The notes under the pieces: model-generated
Databases searched by the model: none
Seen by the model: only the letters and a program-made list of their open reading frames with translations
What the model was told of the DNA's origin: nothing
Position numbers and translations under genes: made by a program
Part shown: positions 1 through 9,010 of the stretch, in pieces
How the letters are laid out: each line of letters opens with the position of its first letter
Numbering within the stretch: position 1 is the stretch's first letter
NCBI GenBank assembly: GCA_050018415.1
Contig: JBEKAB010000016.1
Location: forward strand, 22,050 to 86,049
DNA length: 64,000 bases
From: UBA1161 sp002311745
GTDB taxonomy: Bacteria > Planctomycetota > Phycisphaerae > Tepidisphaerales > Tepidisphaeraceae
Direction: 5' to 3'

Positions 1-978
1 CTGGCGGCGCTGCTGGTCGTGCTGTTTATGGCGGCGCGGCAGAGCATGCACCAGTTCGGCTGGCGATTCTTCATCACCAGCCAATGGCGGCCCAACGAGC
101 TGGTCCGCCCCCTGCGCGACGCCCAGGGCAAAGTGGTGTTTGACAAAAATGGCGAGACGGTCATGCAGACCATCCCGCCGGTGTTTGGGGCGCTACCGGT
201 CATTTACGGCACCGCCGTCAGTTCGGCCCTGGCGCTGATCATCGCCGTGCCGCTCAGCTTCGGCGCGGCGCTTTTCCTGGTGCGGGTGGCGCCTGCCCGC
301 ATCGTGCCGATTTTTTCCTTCCTCATCGAATTTTTGGCCGCCATTCCGAGCATCGCCTACGGCATCTGGGGCCTGTTCGTCCTGGCGCCGTTGCTGCAGC
401 ATCAAGTCGAACCCGACCTGCGGCGGGTGCTGGGAAGCGTTCCCGGCTTCTCCTGGCTGTTTGTCGAACAGGTGAAGGTGGGCGCGCGGGTGATCAGCCG
501 GCCCATTTCGCTGAACGGGTGCGACATGTTCAGCGGTGGATTGGTCCTGGCGGTCATGATCTTGCCGATCATCACCGCCGTCAGTCGCGACGTGCTCCGC
601 CAAGTCCCGCGCGCCCAGATCGAGGGCGCCGTCGCCCTGGGCGCCACCTGGTGGGCAAGCTGCAAGGAAATGCTCAAATACAGCCGCAGCGGGCTGTTTG
701 GCGCGGTGATGCTCGGCCTGGCCCGCGCCGCCGGCGAAACCATGGCCATCACCATGGTCATCGGCAACAACAACCAGATCCGCGCTTCGCTGTTCGCCCC
801 GGCCCAGACGATGTCCAGCCTGCTGGCCAACGAGTTTTCCGAAGCCAGCACCGATCTGCACCGCTCGGCGCTGGGCGAAGTGGCGATGATCCTGCTGCTG
901 ATGTCTCTGGTGTTTAACGTGGTGGCGCGCTGGCTGGTGGTCGGCCGCAGCGGCGGCCACACCGCCCGCGCTGCCTAA
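1..978 (+). CDS. pstC: Phosphate ABC transporter permease PstC (5' end outside window)
   Basis: PstC is one of the two inner-membrane permease subunits of the high-affinity phosphate importer PstSCAB. The reading frame is open from the first base, so the true start lies before the window. The protein has several hydrophobic helices, a periplasmic-type insert after the first visible helix, and the binding-protein-dependent transport signature (the stretch with ALGATWW...EMLKYS..G and LARAAGETMA) at roughly residues 200-250. pstA follows 18 bases later on the same strand, which supports the call. No pstB ATPase gene follows pstA here. Confidence 0.93.
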   Translation: MAALLVVLFMAARQSMHQFGWRFFITSQWRPNELVRPLRDAQGKVVFDKNGETVMQTIPPVFGALPVIYGTAVSSALALIIAVPLSFGAALFLVRVAPARIVPIFSFLIEFLAAIPSIAYGIWGLFVLAPLLQHQVEPDLRRVLGSVPGFSWLFVEQVKVGARVISRPISLNGCDMFSGGLVLAVMILPIITAVSRDVLRQVPRAQIEGAVALGATWWASCKEMLKYSRSGLFGAVMLGLARAAGETMAITMVIGNNNQIRASLFAPAQTMSSLLANEFSEASTDLHRSALGEVAMILLLMSLVFNVVARWLVVGRSGGHTARAA

Positions 979-996
979 GCCAGCGCTGCATGATCC

Positions 997-1857
997 ATGC
1001 GACAGTCGACATTTAACACCCTCTCCCGCCTGCGCAGCGACGTGATGCTGGGCGTCTGCATTCTATTCACCGCCATCATCATCACCGTGCTTGTGCTGGT
1101 CATGGGATATCTGGTCTCCATCGGGTTTAAGTCTCTGAGCTGGCAGTTCTTCACCCAGGAGCCGATCCCCGTCGGCATGGCGGGCTCGCCCGGCGGGATG
1201 AAAAACGGCCTGGTGGGCACGGGAATCCTGATCTTTCTGGCGAGCCTGATCGGCATCCCCCTGGGCATGTTGAGCGGGATTTACCTTTCTGAATACGACG
1301 CCAACGCCATCCTGGTCGCCCCGGTACGGTTCATCAGCGACGTTCTGGCCGGTGTGCCCAGCATCGTGGTGGGCATCCTGGGCTACGAGCTACTGGTGGT
1401 CCCCCTGGGCAGCTACAACGCCTGGGCGGGCGCCGCGGCCCTGGCCTTTATCATGATCCCCATTGTCTGCCGAACCACAGAGGAGATGCTCCGCCTGGTC
1501 CCCCACAGCTACCGCGAGGCCTCCATCGGCCTGGGCGCGACCAAGGCCGCCACCATTCTGTACGTAATTGTCCCCTCGGCCACGGGAAGCATCGTTACGG
1601 GAATCATGCTGGCCGTGGCCCGCGTCGCCGGCGAAACCGCCCCGCTTTTGTTCACCGCCCTGAGCAGCAACTTCGTGCCGCAAAAACTCGGCCACCCCTT
1701 TCCCTCGCTGACGGTTCAGATTTTCACTTACGCCACCGGGCCTTATCCCGAGCAGAAACGCCTGGCCTGGGCGGGAATTCTGGTTTTGATCGCGCTGATC
1801 TTTCTGTTGAACCTGACGGTCCGATATTTCACGCGTTCACAGAGGCATGCGGCATAA
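997..1857 (+). CDS. pstA: Phosphate ABC transporter permease PstA
   Basis: This is the second permease subunit of the Pst phosphate importer, an inner-membrane protein that pairs with PstC. It has an N-terminal helix around residues 20-45, a motif region containing GLGATKAATI and VARVAGETAPLLFTA, and a length of 286 residues that is normal for PstA. It starts with ATG close behind pstC and is probably co-transcribed with it. The next gene is a glycosidase rather than the usual pstB, so the ATPase gene must be elsewhere, possibly upstream. Confidence 0.94.
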   Translation: MRQSTFNTLSRLRSDVMLGVCILFTAIIITVLVLVMGYLVSIGFKSLSWQFFTQEPIPVGMAGSPGGMKNGLVGTGILIFLASLIGIPLGMLSGIYLSEYDANAILVAPVRFISDVLAGVPSIVVGILGYELLVVPLGSYNAWAGAAALAFIMIPIVCRTTEEMLRLVPHSYREASIGLGATKAATILYVIVPSATGSIVTGIMLAVARVAGETAPLLFTALSSNFVPQKLGHPFPSLTVQIFTYATGPYPEQKRLAWAGILVLIALIFLLNLTVRYFTRSQRHAA

Positions 1858-1945
1858 CCGCGCGCCACGGCAAACAAATCGCCGACAGCCATAGATTCAT
1901 CGCCCACGCTGCGTATACTGCCCGTCTCGACAAAGGTTGAGTCTT

Positions 1946-3121
1946 ATGGCTTCGGTTTGCTTCTATTTTCAAATCCATCAACCCTTCCGGTTGAGGCGCT
2001 ACAGCGTCTTCGACACGGATCGGCATTACTACGACGATTACAAAAACGCGGAAATCCTCCGCAAGGTCGCCCACAAGTGCTACCTGCCGGCCAACAACAC
2101 GCTGCTGGAAACCATCCGGGTCCACGAGGGGCGATTCCGCATCGCCTATTCGATCACCGGCACCGCCCTGGAGCAGTTCCGGCTCTATGCCCCGGAGGTG
2201 ATGGACTCGTTCCACCAACTCAACCAGACCGGCTGCGTGGAGTTTCTGGACGAGACGTATTACCACTCGCTGGCCTTTTTGTATTCCCGGGAGGAATTCC
2301 GCGCCCAGGTGGAGTTGCATCGGCAGTTCATCAAACAGCTGTTCGGACAGGAACCGCGGGTCTTCCGAAACACCGAGCTGATTTACAACAACGACCTGGC
2401 CCACTTCGTGAGCCACATGGGCTACGAGGCGATCTTGACCGAGGGGGCGGACCACATCCTGGGCTACCGCAGCCCGAATTTCGTCTACCGGCCACCGCAC
2501 GCGCCCAAACTGAAATTGCTGCTGAAAAATTACCGGCTCAGCGACGACATCGCCTTTCGCTTTTCCAACCGCGCCTGGGAGCAGTGGCCGCTGACCGCCG
2601 AGAAATTCTCCGGGTGGGTCAACCAGATCAACGGCAACGGCTTTCTGTGCAACCTGTTTTTGGATTACGAAACCTTCGGCGAGCACCAGTGGGCCGACAC
2701 GGGCATCTTCGATTTCATGCGGCACCTGCCCGGAAAAATCATGGAGCATCGGGACAACAATTTCCTCACCCCCAGCCAGGTGGTGGACAAGTACGAACCG
2801 GTGGGCGAGATCGACGTGCCACACATGATCTCCTGGGCGGACATCGAACGCGACCTCTCCGCTTGGCTGGGCAACGCCATGCAGTCCAACGCCCTGCACG
2901 AGTTGTATAAACTCGAAGGCCCCCTGAAGGAAAAGGGCGATGAGCAGCTTTTAACCGACTGGCGGCGGCTGACCACCAGCGACCATTTCTATTACATGTG
3001 CACCAAGTACTGGGCCGACGGCGACGTGCACAAATACTTCAGCCCCTACGAAAGCCCGTACGACAGCTACATCAACTTCATGAACGTTCTGGACAACATT
3101 CAAAGCAGGTTGAGGGCTTGA
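1946..3121 (+). CDS. Glycoside hydrolase family 57 protein (alpha-amylase / 4-alpha-glucanotransferase type)
   Basis: GH57 enzymes act on alpha-1,4 glucans with retention, using a (beta/alpha)7 barrel. The N-terminus carries the HQPFRLRR signature (IHQPxR). The segment FRNTELIYNN contains the likely nucleophile Glu and FLDYETFGEHQ the likely acid/base Asp. No signal peptide is seen, so it is probably cytoplasmic and acts on storage or maltodextrin glucan. I chose the ATG at 1946 because AAAGG lies about nine bases upstream; a TTG at 1937 is an alternative. The length (391 residues) fits short GH57 amylases. The exact substrate cannot be read from sequence. Confidence 0.85.
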   Translation: MASVCFYFQIHQPFRLRRYSVFDTDRHYYDDYKNAEILRKVAHKCYLPANNTLLETIRVHEGRFRIAYSITGTALEQFRLYAPEVMDSFHQLNQTGCVEFLDETYYHSLAFLYSREEFRAQVELHRQFIKQLFGQEPRVFRNTELIYNNDLAHFVSHMGYEAILTEGADHILGYRSPNFVYRPPHAPKLKLLLKNYRLSDDIAFRFSNRAWEQWPLTAEKFSGWVNQINGNGFLCNLFLDYETFGEHQWADTGIFDFMRHLPGKIMEHRDNNFLTPSQVVDKYEPVGEIDVPHMISWADIERDLSAWLGNAMQSNALHELYKLEGPLKEKGDEQLLTDWRRLTTSDHFYYMCTKYWADGDVHKYFSPYESPYDSYINFMNVLDNIQSRLRA

Positions 3122-3160
3122 GCGGGCTTGGGGGCGCATCGGCCGGAGACGGCGTCATGC

Positions 3161-4075
3161 TCACGCCGTCGTTACGCCGGGCGCGTCGGGAGATTCGTTT
3201 TCGGCGACCACCACGCGGTCGCGGCCCCGGTGCTTGGCCTGGTACAGCGCCCGGTCGGCCTGTTCCATGAGCGAGCCCGGCGACGTCGCATCAGAGGCAA
3301 CGCCGAAACTGCACGTCACACGCACCGGCTCGCCCTCATGCGTCAGATTCATGTTCAAGACCGCGTCGCGGCAACGCAGCGCCAGCTTGTGCGCCCCCTC
3401 CAGCGTCGTGTTGGGGCACAGCAGCACGAATTCCTCACCGCCCATGCGGCACAGCACGTCTTCCACGCGACCTATTTCCCCCAAGGTCGCGGCGATTCGC
3501 CGCAGCGTCTCATCCCCGTACGGGTGCCCGTACGTGTCATTGATCGTTTTGAAATGGTCCACGTCGATCATGATGCAGCTCAGCGGCCCGCCCATACGCC
3601 GCGCCAGCGACTGTTCCTGACGCAAGCGCTCGTTGAAATAGGTGTGGTTCCACAGCCCGGTCAGCCCGTCAATTTGAGCCTTCTTGGCCAGCAGGTCCAT
3701 CAGATACTTGGTTCGCAGCGATGCGCGCACGCGCGCCCGCAGCTCCGCGGGATTGAACGGCTTGGTCACGTAATCCACCGCCCCCAGGTCCAGACCCAGA
3801 ATCCGCTCATCCGGGGTGCAAGCGCCGGTCAGAAACACCACCGGGATGCCCACCAGGGCCGAGTCAGCCTTCAGCCGGCGGCAAACCTCAAACCCGTTGG
3901 GATCCGGCATCTCCACGTCCAGCAGGATCAGATCGGGCATCAGTTGTGCGGCCGTGCGCAGGCCCTCTTCCCCGTTGTAGGCCGAATGCAACGTGATCGG
4001 CTCGTGGGCTAGGCGCGCACGCACCAGCGTGTGGATCGCGGGAGAATCGTCGATGAGCAGAACCTTTTGCGTCAT
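3161..4075 (-). CDS. Response regulator with GGDEF domain (diguanylate cyclase)
   Basis: Residues 1-120 form a receiver domain: MTQKVLLIDDS at the start, the phospho-acceptor Asp in LILLDVEMP, and a conserved Lys in VTKPF. Residues 130-295 form a GGDEF domain with the catalytic GGEEF motif and the IDVDHFKTINDTYGH metal/GTP-binding region, so it should make cyclic di-GMP when phosphorylated. It lies 6 bases behind the hybrid histidine kinase gene on the same strand, and that kinase is its obvious partner. It probably links a cytoplasmic signal to cyclic di-GMP output. Confidence 0.93.
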   Translation of the reverse strand: MTQKVLLIDDSPAIHTLVRARLAHEPITLHSAYNGEEGLRTAAQLMPDLILLDVEMPDPNGFEVCRRLKADSALVGIPVVFLTGACTPDERILGLDLGAVDYVTKPFNPAELRARVRASLRTKYLMDLLAKKAQIDGLTGLWNHTYFNERLRQEQSLARRMGGPLSCIMIDVDHFKTINDTYGHPYGDETLRRIAATLGEIGRVEDVLCRMGGEEFVLLCPNTTLEGAHKLALRCRDAVLNMNLTHEGEPVRVTCSFGVASDATSPGSLMEQADRALYQAKHRGRDRVVVAENESPDAPGVTTA

Positions 4076-4081
4076 GTCGGT

Positions 4082-6181
4082 TTATGCCAAACCGCTGGCA
4101 GCCTTCTGGTCGTGATAACCATCAATGCGGCGGATCGTGCCCAGCAGCGCCTCGATGTCCCTCTTGACCTGTTGCAGGTCTAGGTCGGACTTGATCGACT
4201 CTTCGGCCACCGCCGCCAGGTGCGTCAGCTCCGCAAATCCGTATCCGCCGCCGGACCCCTTGAGCTGATGCACCAACACCCGCAACCGGGCCACGTCGGC
4301 CTCATCCAGACATCTTTGCATCTCGGCCACCTGCGGCGACAACTGGCTGACAAACTGCCCGATGACCGTCGTCATGGCCGGATCGGAGGCAAACTCGCTG
4401 ACCAGTGGGCCGCCAGCTCGTTGCGGTCCTGGCGGCGAGGGCCGCGGCGCAGCCGGCGAAGGCCGCGGCGGCGCCGGCGCAGAGCTCGCCGGGTGCCCCG
4501 GCTTCTCGCCGGCGATGTGGGCCGCCAGCGTCTGCAACAACTGCATCCGCTCCACGGGCTTGGCCAGGTAATCATCGCATCCGGCGTGCAGGCATTTTTC
4601 GCGGTCATCGGACATCGCGTGCGCCGTCAGGGCAATGATCGGCCGGGCAAAACCGCGCCGCCGAAGCTCGCTGGTGGCGCCGTAGCCGTCCAGTAGGGGC
4701 ATCTGCATGTCCATCACCACCGCGTCGAAATCCCCGTCCAGGGCCAGCTCGACGGCGTCGCGGCCGTTCTCGGCGACCTCCACCTCCGCCCCCGCCTGGG
4801 CCAGAATCGTCTGGATCAACCGCTGATTGTCCCGCCCGTCTTCGGCCAAGAGAATGCGTGCCGCCAGGCGCGGCACCTGCGTCTGCGGATTCGCCGTCGC
4901 CTGGCACGATTCCACCGCCGCCAGGTCGCAAACCTCGCGAGTCTCATCCCCGCTGCCGCTGTCGATGCGCAGCTTGAACGTGCTTCCCACGCCCGGAGCC
5001 GAGTTGACCGTGAGGTCCCCGCCGAGCATCCGCGCCAGCCGACGGCTGATGGTCAGGCCAAGCCCGGTGCCGCCGTGGCGGCGGGTCATCGAGCAGTCGC
5101 CCGGCGCAAAGGGGGAAAAAAGCGTTTTCATCTGCGGCGGCGCGATGCCGATGCCCGTGTCTTGCACCTGGATCTCCAGGATGCCGCGCCCGTGCTGCCC
5201 AAGGGCGTGCCCCACCGTCAGGCGCACCCCGCCGCGCTGCGTGAACTTGATCGCGTTGCCCACCAAGTTCACCAGGATCTGCCTGAGCCGCAGCCCATCC
5301 GTGCAGATGTGCCGCGGCGCCGGAGCCGCGCCGGACAGTGCCAACTGCAGCGTCAGGTTCTTGGCCGCCGCACGCGAACCCATCACCGACTTTACCTCGG
5401 CAAGCAGCGACGCCAGGTCGCAATCCGTTTTGCGTACCGTCATCCGCCCCGCGTCGAGCTTGGACAGGTCCAGGATGTCGCTGATCAGGTCCAGCAGATG
5501 CCGGCCGTTGCGGCGGATCACTTGCAGGCACTGCTGCCTCTGCGCCTCGTTTTGCTTGGGATCGAGCATGAGGTCGGCATAGCCGATGATGGCCGTCATC
5601 GGCGTGCGGATTTCGTGGCTCATGTTGGCCAGAAAAACGGATTTGGCCCGCGTGGACGATTCAGCCGCGTCGCGCGCCGTCGCCAGCGCCGACGCATCCC
5701 GCCTCGATTCCATCAGCCAAACCACCTGCCGGCTCAGCGCCGTCAGCCAGCGGAGCTGCGCGTAGGAGATCGTCCGCGGCATAAAATCCACCACGCACAG
5801 CGTCCCCACGGCCAGCGAGTCCGCCATCAGCAGCGGCGCCCCGGCGTAAAACCGAATCCTCGGCCCGCCGGTCACCAAGGGATTGTCCGCGAAACGCGGG
5901 TCCTTGGACGCATCGCCCACCACCAGCGGCTCGCTATTCAGAATCGCATGCGCGCACAAGGCCGCGTCCCGCGGCGTCTGGCCCAAGGCCACGCCGTAGG
6001 ACGATTTGATCCATTGCCGCTCGCGATCGATCAGCGCGATGTACGCCGCCGGCACGTCGCAGACCTCCGCGGCCATTTGCACCAACTCGTCGAACGCCGC
6101 GTCCGGCGCCGAGTCCAGAATCTGCAAACCCCGCAGCGCCGCCAGCCGCCGTCCCTCATTCTCTGCCAATCCCGCTCGCAA
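4082..6181 (-). CDS. Hybrid sensor histidine kinase (GAF-HisKA-HATPase-REC-Hpt)
   Basis: The 699-residue protein has an N-terminal GAF domain (about residues 20-165), a HisKA domain with the H-box MSHEIRTPM, and an HATPase domain with N, G1 and G2 boxes (LVNLVGNAIKFT, DTGIGI, GGTGLGL). These are followed by a receiver domain with VVMDMQMPLLDG and a C-terminal Hpt domain whose phospho-His lies in LVHQLKGSGGG. A Pro/Ala-rich linker of about 30 residues joins the receiver and Hpt parts. No membrane segments are seen, so it is a soluble multistep phosphorelay. Its likely output is the diguanylate cyclase encoded just downstream. Confidence 0.94.
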   Translation of the reverse strand: MRAGLAENEGRRLAALRGLQILDSAPDAAFDELVQMAAEVCDVPAAYIALIDRERQWIKSSYGVALGQTPRDAALCAHAILNSEPLVVGDASKDPRFADNPLVTGGPRIRFYAGAPLLMADSLAVGTLCVVDFMPRTISYAQLRWLTALSRQVVWLMESRRDASALATARDAAESSTRAKSVFLANMSHEIRTPMTAIIGYADLMLDPKQNEAQRQQCLQVIRRNGRHLLDLISDILDLSKLDAGRMTVRKTDCDLASLLAEVKSVMGSRAAAKNLTLQLALSGAAPAPRHICTDGLRLRQILVNLVGNAIKFTQRGGVRLTVGHALGQHGRGILEIQVQDTGIGIAPPQMKTLFSPFAPGDCSMTRRHGGTGLGLTISRRLARMLGGDLTVNSAPGVGSTFKLRIDSGSGDETREVCDLAAVESCQATANPQTQVPRLAARILLAEDGRDNQRLIQTILAQAGAEVEVAENGRDAVELALDGDFDAVVMDMQMPLLDGYGATSELRRRGFARPIIALTAHAMSDDREKCLHAGCDDYLAKPVERMQLLQTLAAHIAGEKPGHPASSAPAPPRPSPAAPRPSPPGPQRAGGPLVSEFASDPAMTTVIGQFVSQLSPQVAEMQRCLDEADVARLRVLVHQLKGSGGGYGFAELTHLAAVAEESIKSDLDLQQVKRDIEALLGTIRRIDGYHDQKAASGLA

Positions 6182-6381
6182 GAACCCTCCGCCGCCAAAA
6201 ACACCCCAAATTTCGCATCCAAAATGTGGTGCGTCAGTTCAAAATCGGCAAGTTGTATCTCCTGATTTACCAGCGAAATGTCACGCGCAGCCAGCACCCG
6301 GCTGGGGACCCATAAACGCCCCACGTGGCCCCGCACGTGCTGGCGGGGCTGCGCTCCATCGGCGATGTGGATTACAAAAAA

Positions 6382-7824
6382 CTAGAACATTTTCAGTTGA
6401 TCGCGCTCGAAGCTGAATTTGCTTTGCGGCTCATCGACGGGAATCTTGTACTGCCCGCTCCAGCAGGCCGTGCAGTAGTGCTCCCTCGGCAGCTTCATGC
6501 ACGACAGCAGGCCATCCAGCGACAAATACGCCAGGCTGTCCACCTCCAGGAATTGCCGGATTTGATCGACCGTCCGCTCGTTGGCGATCAGTTCCTTCTT
6601 GGTGGGAAAGTCGATGCCGTAGAAACACGGGTGGCGGATGGGCGGGCAGGAGACGCGCAGATGAATTTCCCGTGCCCCGGCGGCGCGGATGGCCCGCATC
6701 TTCGAACGCGTCGTCGTGCCCCGAACCACCGAGTCCTCCACGATCACGATGCGCTTGCCGGCGACCACGTCCGGAATGATGTTCAGCTTCAGCGCCACCG
6801 CGCGGTCCCGCGCCACCTGAGAGGGCAAAATAAACGTGCGACCCACAAATCGGTTCGGGACGATCCCTTCCTCGAAGGGAATCTTCGATTGCAGGGCAAA
6901 GCCCAGAGCGGCGGAGCGACCGCTGTCGGGCATCGGCATCACGTAATCGGCCGCCACCGGCGACTCGATCGCCAACTGCCGACCCAGTGCTTGCCGCACC
7001 GCGTGAACCGTCTGCCCGAACAGCTTGCTGGCCGGATTGGCAAAATAAACGTGCTCGAAGGCGCAGTGCGCCAATTGCGGCGCCGGGGATTCAAAGCGCC
7101 GGCTGTGCACGCCGTCTGGATCGATCCGCACGATCTCCCCCGGCTCGATCTCGCGCTCCAGCGTCGCTCCGATCGAGTCGAAGGCGCACGTCTCGCTCGC
7201 CACGCACCACAGGCCGTCGGCGGTGCGGCCCAGCACCAGCGGACGCACGCCCCAGGGATCGCGGCAAGCCTCGATCCGGTCCGGAAACAAAAACAGCAGA
7301 CAGTACGCCCCTTGCAGGTGCTTGAGCACGTGCGGCAACGGATCCTGCTTTTGCGTGTGCGTCGGCTTGGCCAGCAGGTGCACGATGATTTCCGTGTCCG
7401 TCGTGCTCTGAAAGATGTGCCCGTGCTCTTCGTATTCCCGGCGCAACAGCGCCGCGTTGATCAAATTTCCGTTGTGCGCCACCGCCACGGGGCCCATCAA
7501 ATATTGCCGCATCAGCGGCTGGGCGTTGCACAGCCGGCTCGAGCCGGTCGTCGAATACCGCACGTGCCCGATGGCCGCGTGGCCCTTCAGGTCCTCCCGC
7601 AGCATCCGATCGTTAAAGACCTGGCTGACCAGCCCCATCCCCGCGTGCCCCTGCAACGTCACCCCGTCGCTGACCACGATCCCCGCCGATTCCTGCCCGC
7701 GATGCTGCTGCGCAAACAAGGCCTGATAGGTGATCTGCGACGCCTGGGGCGTGCCCCAGATGCCGAACAGGCCGCACTTCTCCTTCTTCTCGTAATGGTC
7801 CAACTGCACCAGTGAGATCGACAA
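6382..7824 (-). CDS. purF: Amidophosphoribosyltransferase PurF
   Basis: PurF makes 5-phosphoribosylamine from PRPP and glutamine, the first step of purine synthesis. The N-terminal nucleophile glutaminase domain begins at KCGLFGIWG; the Cys is at residue 17, so a 16-residue propeptide would be removed. QQHRGQESAG and HNGNLINA are typical glutaminase motifs. The PRPP-binding loop VIVEDSVVRGTTT lies near residue 350, and Cys residues in PCFYGID and YCTACWSG fit an Fe-S-containing PurF. The length of 480 residues is normal. It is divergent from rsgA. Confidence 0.96.
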   Translation of the reverse strand: MSISLVQLDHYEKKEKCGLFGIWGTPQASQITYQALFAQQHRGQESAGIVVSDGVTLQGHAGMGLVSQVFNDRMLREDLKGHAAIGHVRYSTTGSSRLCNAQPLMRQYLMGPVAVAHNGNLINAALLRREYEEHGHIFQSTTDTEIIVHLLAKPTHTQKQDPLPHVLKHLQGAYCLLFLFPDRIEACRDPWGVRPLVLGRTADGLWCVASETCAFDSIGATLEREIEPGEIVRIDPDGVHSRRFESPAPQLAHCAFEHVYFANPASKLFGQTVHAVRQALGRQLAIESPVAADYVMPMPDSGRSAALGFALQSKIPFEEGIVPNRFVGRTFILPSQVARDRAVALKLNIIPDVVAGKRIVIVEDSVVRGTTTRSKMRAIRAAGAREIHLRVSCPPIRHPCFYGIDFPTKKELIANERTVDQIRQFLEVDSLAYLSLDGLLSCMKLPREHYCTACWSGQYKIPVDEPQSKFSFERDQLKMF

Positions 7825-7963
7825 GGACCTCTCCGCTTCTTGCTAGCTAAACGAGGCGCTGCACAGCCGGGAATGCTGCGGCCGCCGCCGCATCAAATAA
7901 TAACTCTAATTCACTACCCCTTAACAATCAAATGCCCCTAAAATCTCCTGCCACCAGCACACG

Positions 7964-9010
7964 ATGAGCCGGCGACGACGCAAATCATCCCGCGAGAAGA
8001 ACCTGACCTCCAGTTATTTCTCCGGCGATATCGATGAGGACCGCGTCGAACCCCGGCAACGCTTCACCGAAAAATCCAAGCACGCCCAGCAAGACAAAAT
8101 GGAGCGCACCGCCGTCTCGCGGGCGATCGAGACCGAGGCCAGCGGCGGAGCGGAAGACCTGCCGCTCGGCCAAGTGATCCAGGTCCATTCGCTCTACTGC
8201 CAGGTCGAGCACCAATCGGGCGTGCGATTGTGCGTCGTGCGCAAAACCCTATCCAAGCTGAGCGATACCTCCATCGTCGTCGGCGACGTGGTGCGCTTCC
8301 GCGACATCGGCTCCTCCGAAGAACCCGGCCGGCCCGAAGCCGTCATCGAGCAGGTCCTGCCCCGAAAAACCGTGCTCACCCGCGCCGGCAGCTTCCATTC
8401 CCACCGGCAGCAGCCCATCGTCGCCAACGCCCAGCAGATGCTGATCGTCACCAGCGTCGCTCAGCCCAAGATCAAGTGGGGCCTGATCGACCGGATGCTG
8501 GTGGCCGCGCAGAGCGGCGGGCTCACGCCGATCATCTGCCTGAACAAAATCGACCTGGCCGACAGCAGCGCCCAAGCCGCCAAACAACTGGCCCTCGCCC
8601 GCCAAGCCCTGGCCCATTACGCCGCCATGGGCATCACCACCCTGCAAGCCAGCGCCACCCGAAAAATCGGCATCGACGCCCTCGCCGCCGCCCTGACAGG
8701 ACTGACCACCGTGCTTGCCGGTCACAGTGGCGTGGGAAAGAGCACGCTCATCGACGCCATCCAGGGCGACTTGAACATCCGCATGGGCCAGGTCAGCACC
8801 GTGACGGAAAAAGGCCGGCACACGACCTCCTCCGCCCAGCGCTACCGTCTGGACATCGGCGCCTACGTGATCGACACCCCCGGCATCAAACAGTTCGGCC
8901 TATGGGGCGTCACGGCTGAACGTTTGGCGGATTATTTCCCCGACATCCAAAACGGCACCGCCCCGCCCTGGCGAATCGAAAGCCACGACCGAATCGCCCA
9001 ATCCCTCTAG
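7964..9010 (+). CDS. rsgA: Ribosome small-subunit GTPase RsgA, zinc knuckle missing
   Basis: RsgA is a circularly permuted GTPase that acts late in 30S maturation. An extra basic N-terminal stretch of about 60 residues comes first, then an OB-like domain with VVGDVVRF. The G-motifs appear in the permuted order: NKIDL (G4), GHSGVGKST (G1) and DTPGIKQFG (G3). The usual C-terminal Cys/His zinc knuckle is absent. After YFPDI the protein jumps to RIESHDRIAQSL, which resembles the last helix of normal RsgA, so an internal deletion seems likely. Its stop overlaps the convergent gene by 4 bases. Confidence 0.9.
   Translation: MSRRRRKSSREKNLTSSYFSGDIDEDRVEPRQRFTEKSKHAQQDKMERTAVSRAIETEASGGAEDLPLGQVIQVHSLYCQVEHQSGVRLCVVRKTLSKLSDTSIVVGDVVRFRDIGSSEEPGRPEAVIEQVLPRKTVLTRAGSFHSHRQQPIVANAQQMLIVTSVAQPKIKWGLIDRMLVAAQSGGLTPIICLNKIDLADSSAQAAKQLALARQALAHYAAMGITTLQASATRKIGIDALAAALTGLTTVLAGHSGVGKSTLIDAIQGDLNIRMGQVSTVTEKGRHTTSSAQRYRLDIGAYVIDTPGIKQFGLWGVTAERLADYFPDIQNGTAPPWRIESHDRIAQSL

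Noticed and set aside
1858..1945. Expected pstB after pstA
   Set aside because: The gap is only 88 bases and the next gene is a GH57 enzyme; pstB is simply not here.
6182..6381. Small gene between the histidine kinase and purF
   Set aside because: Only short frames without ribosome-binding sites; likely the kinase promoter and purF 3' region.
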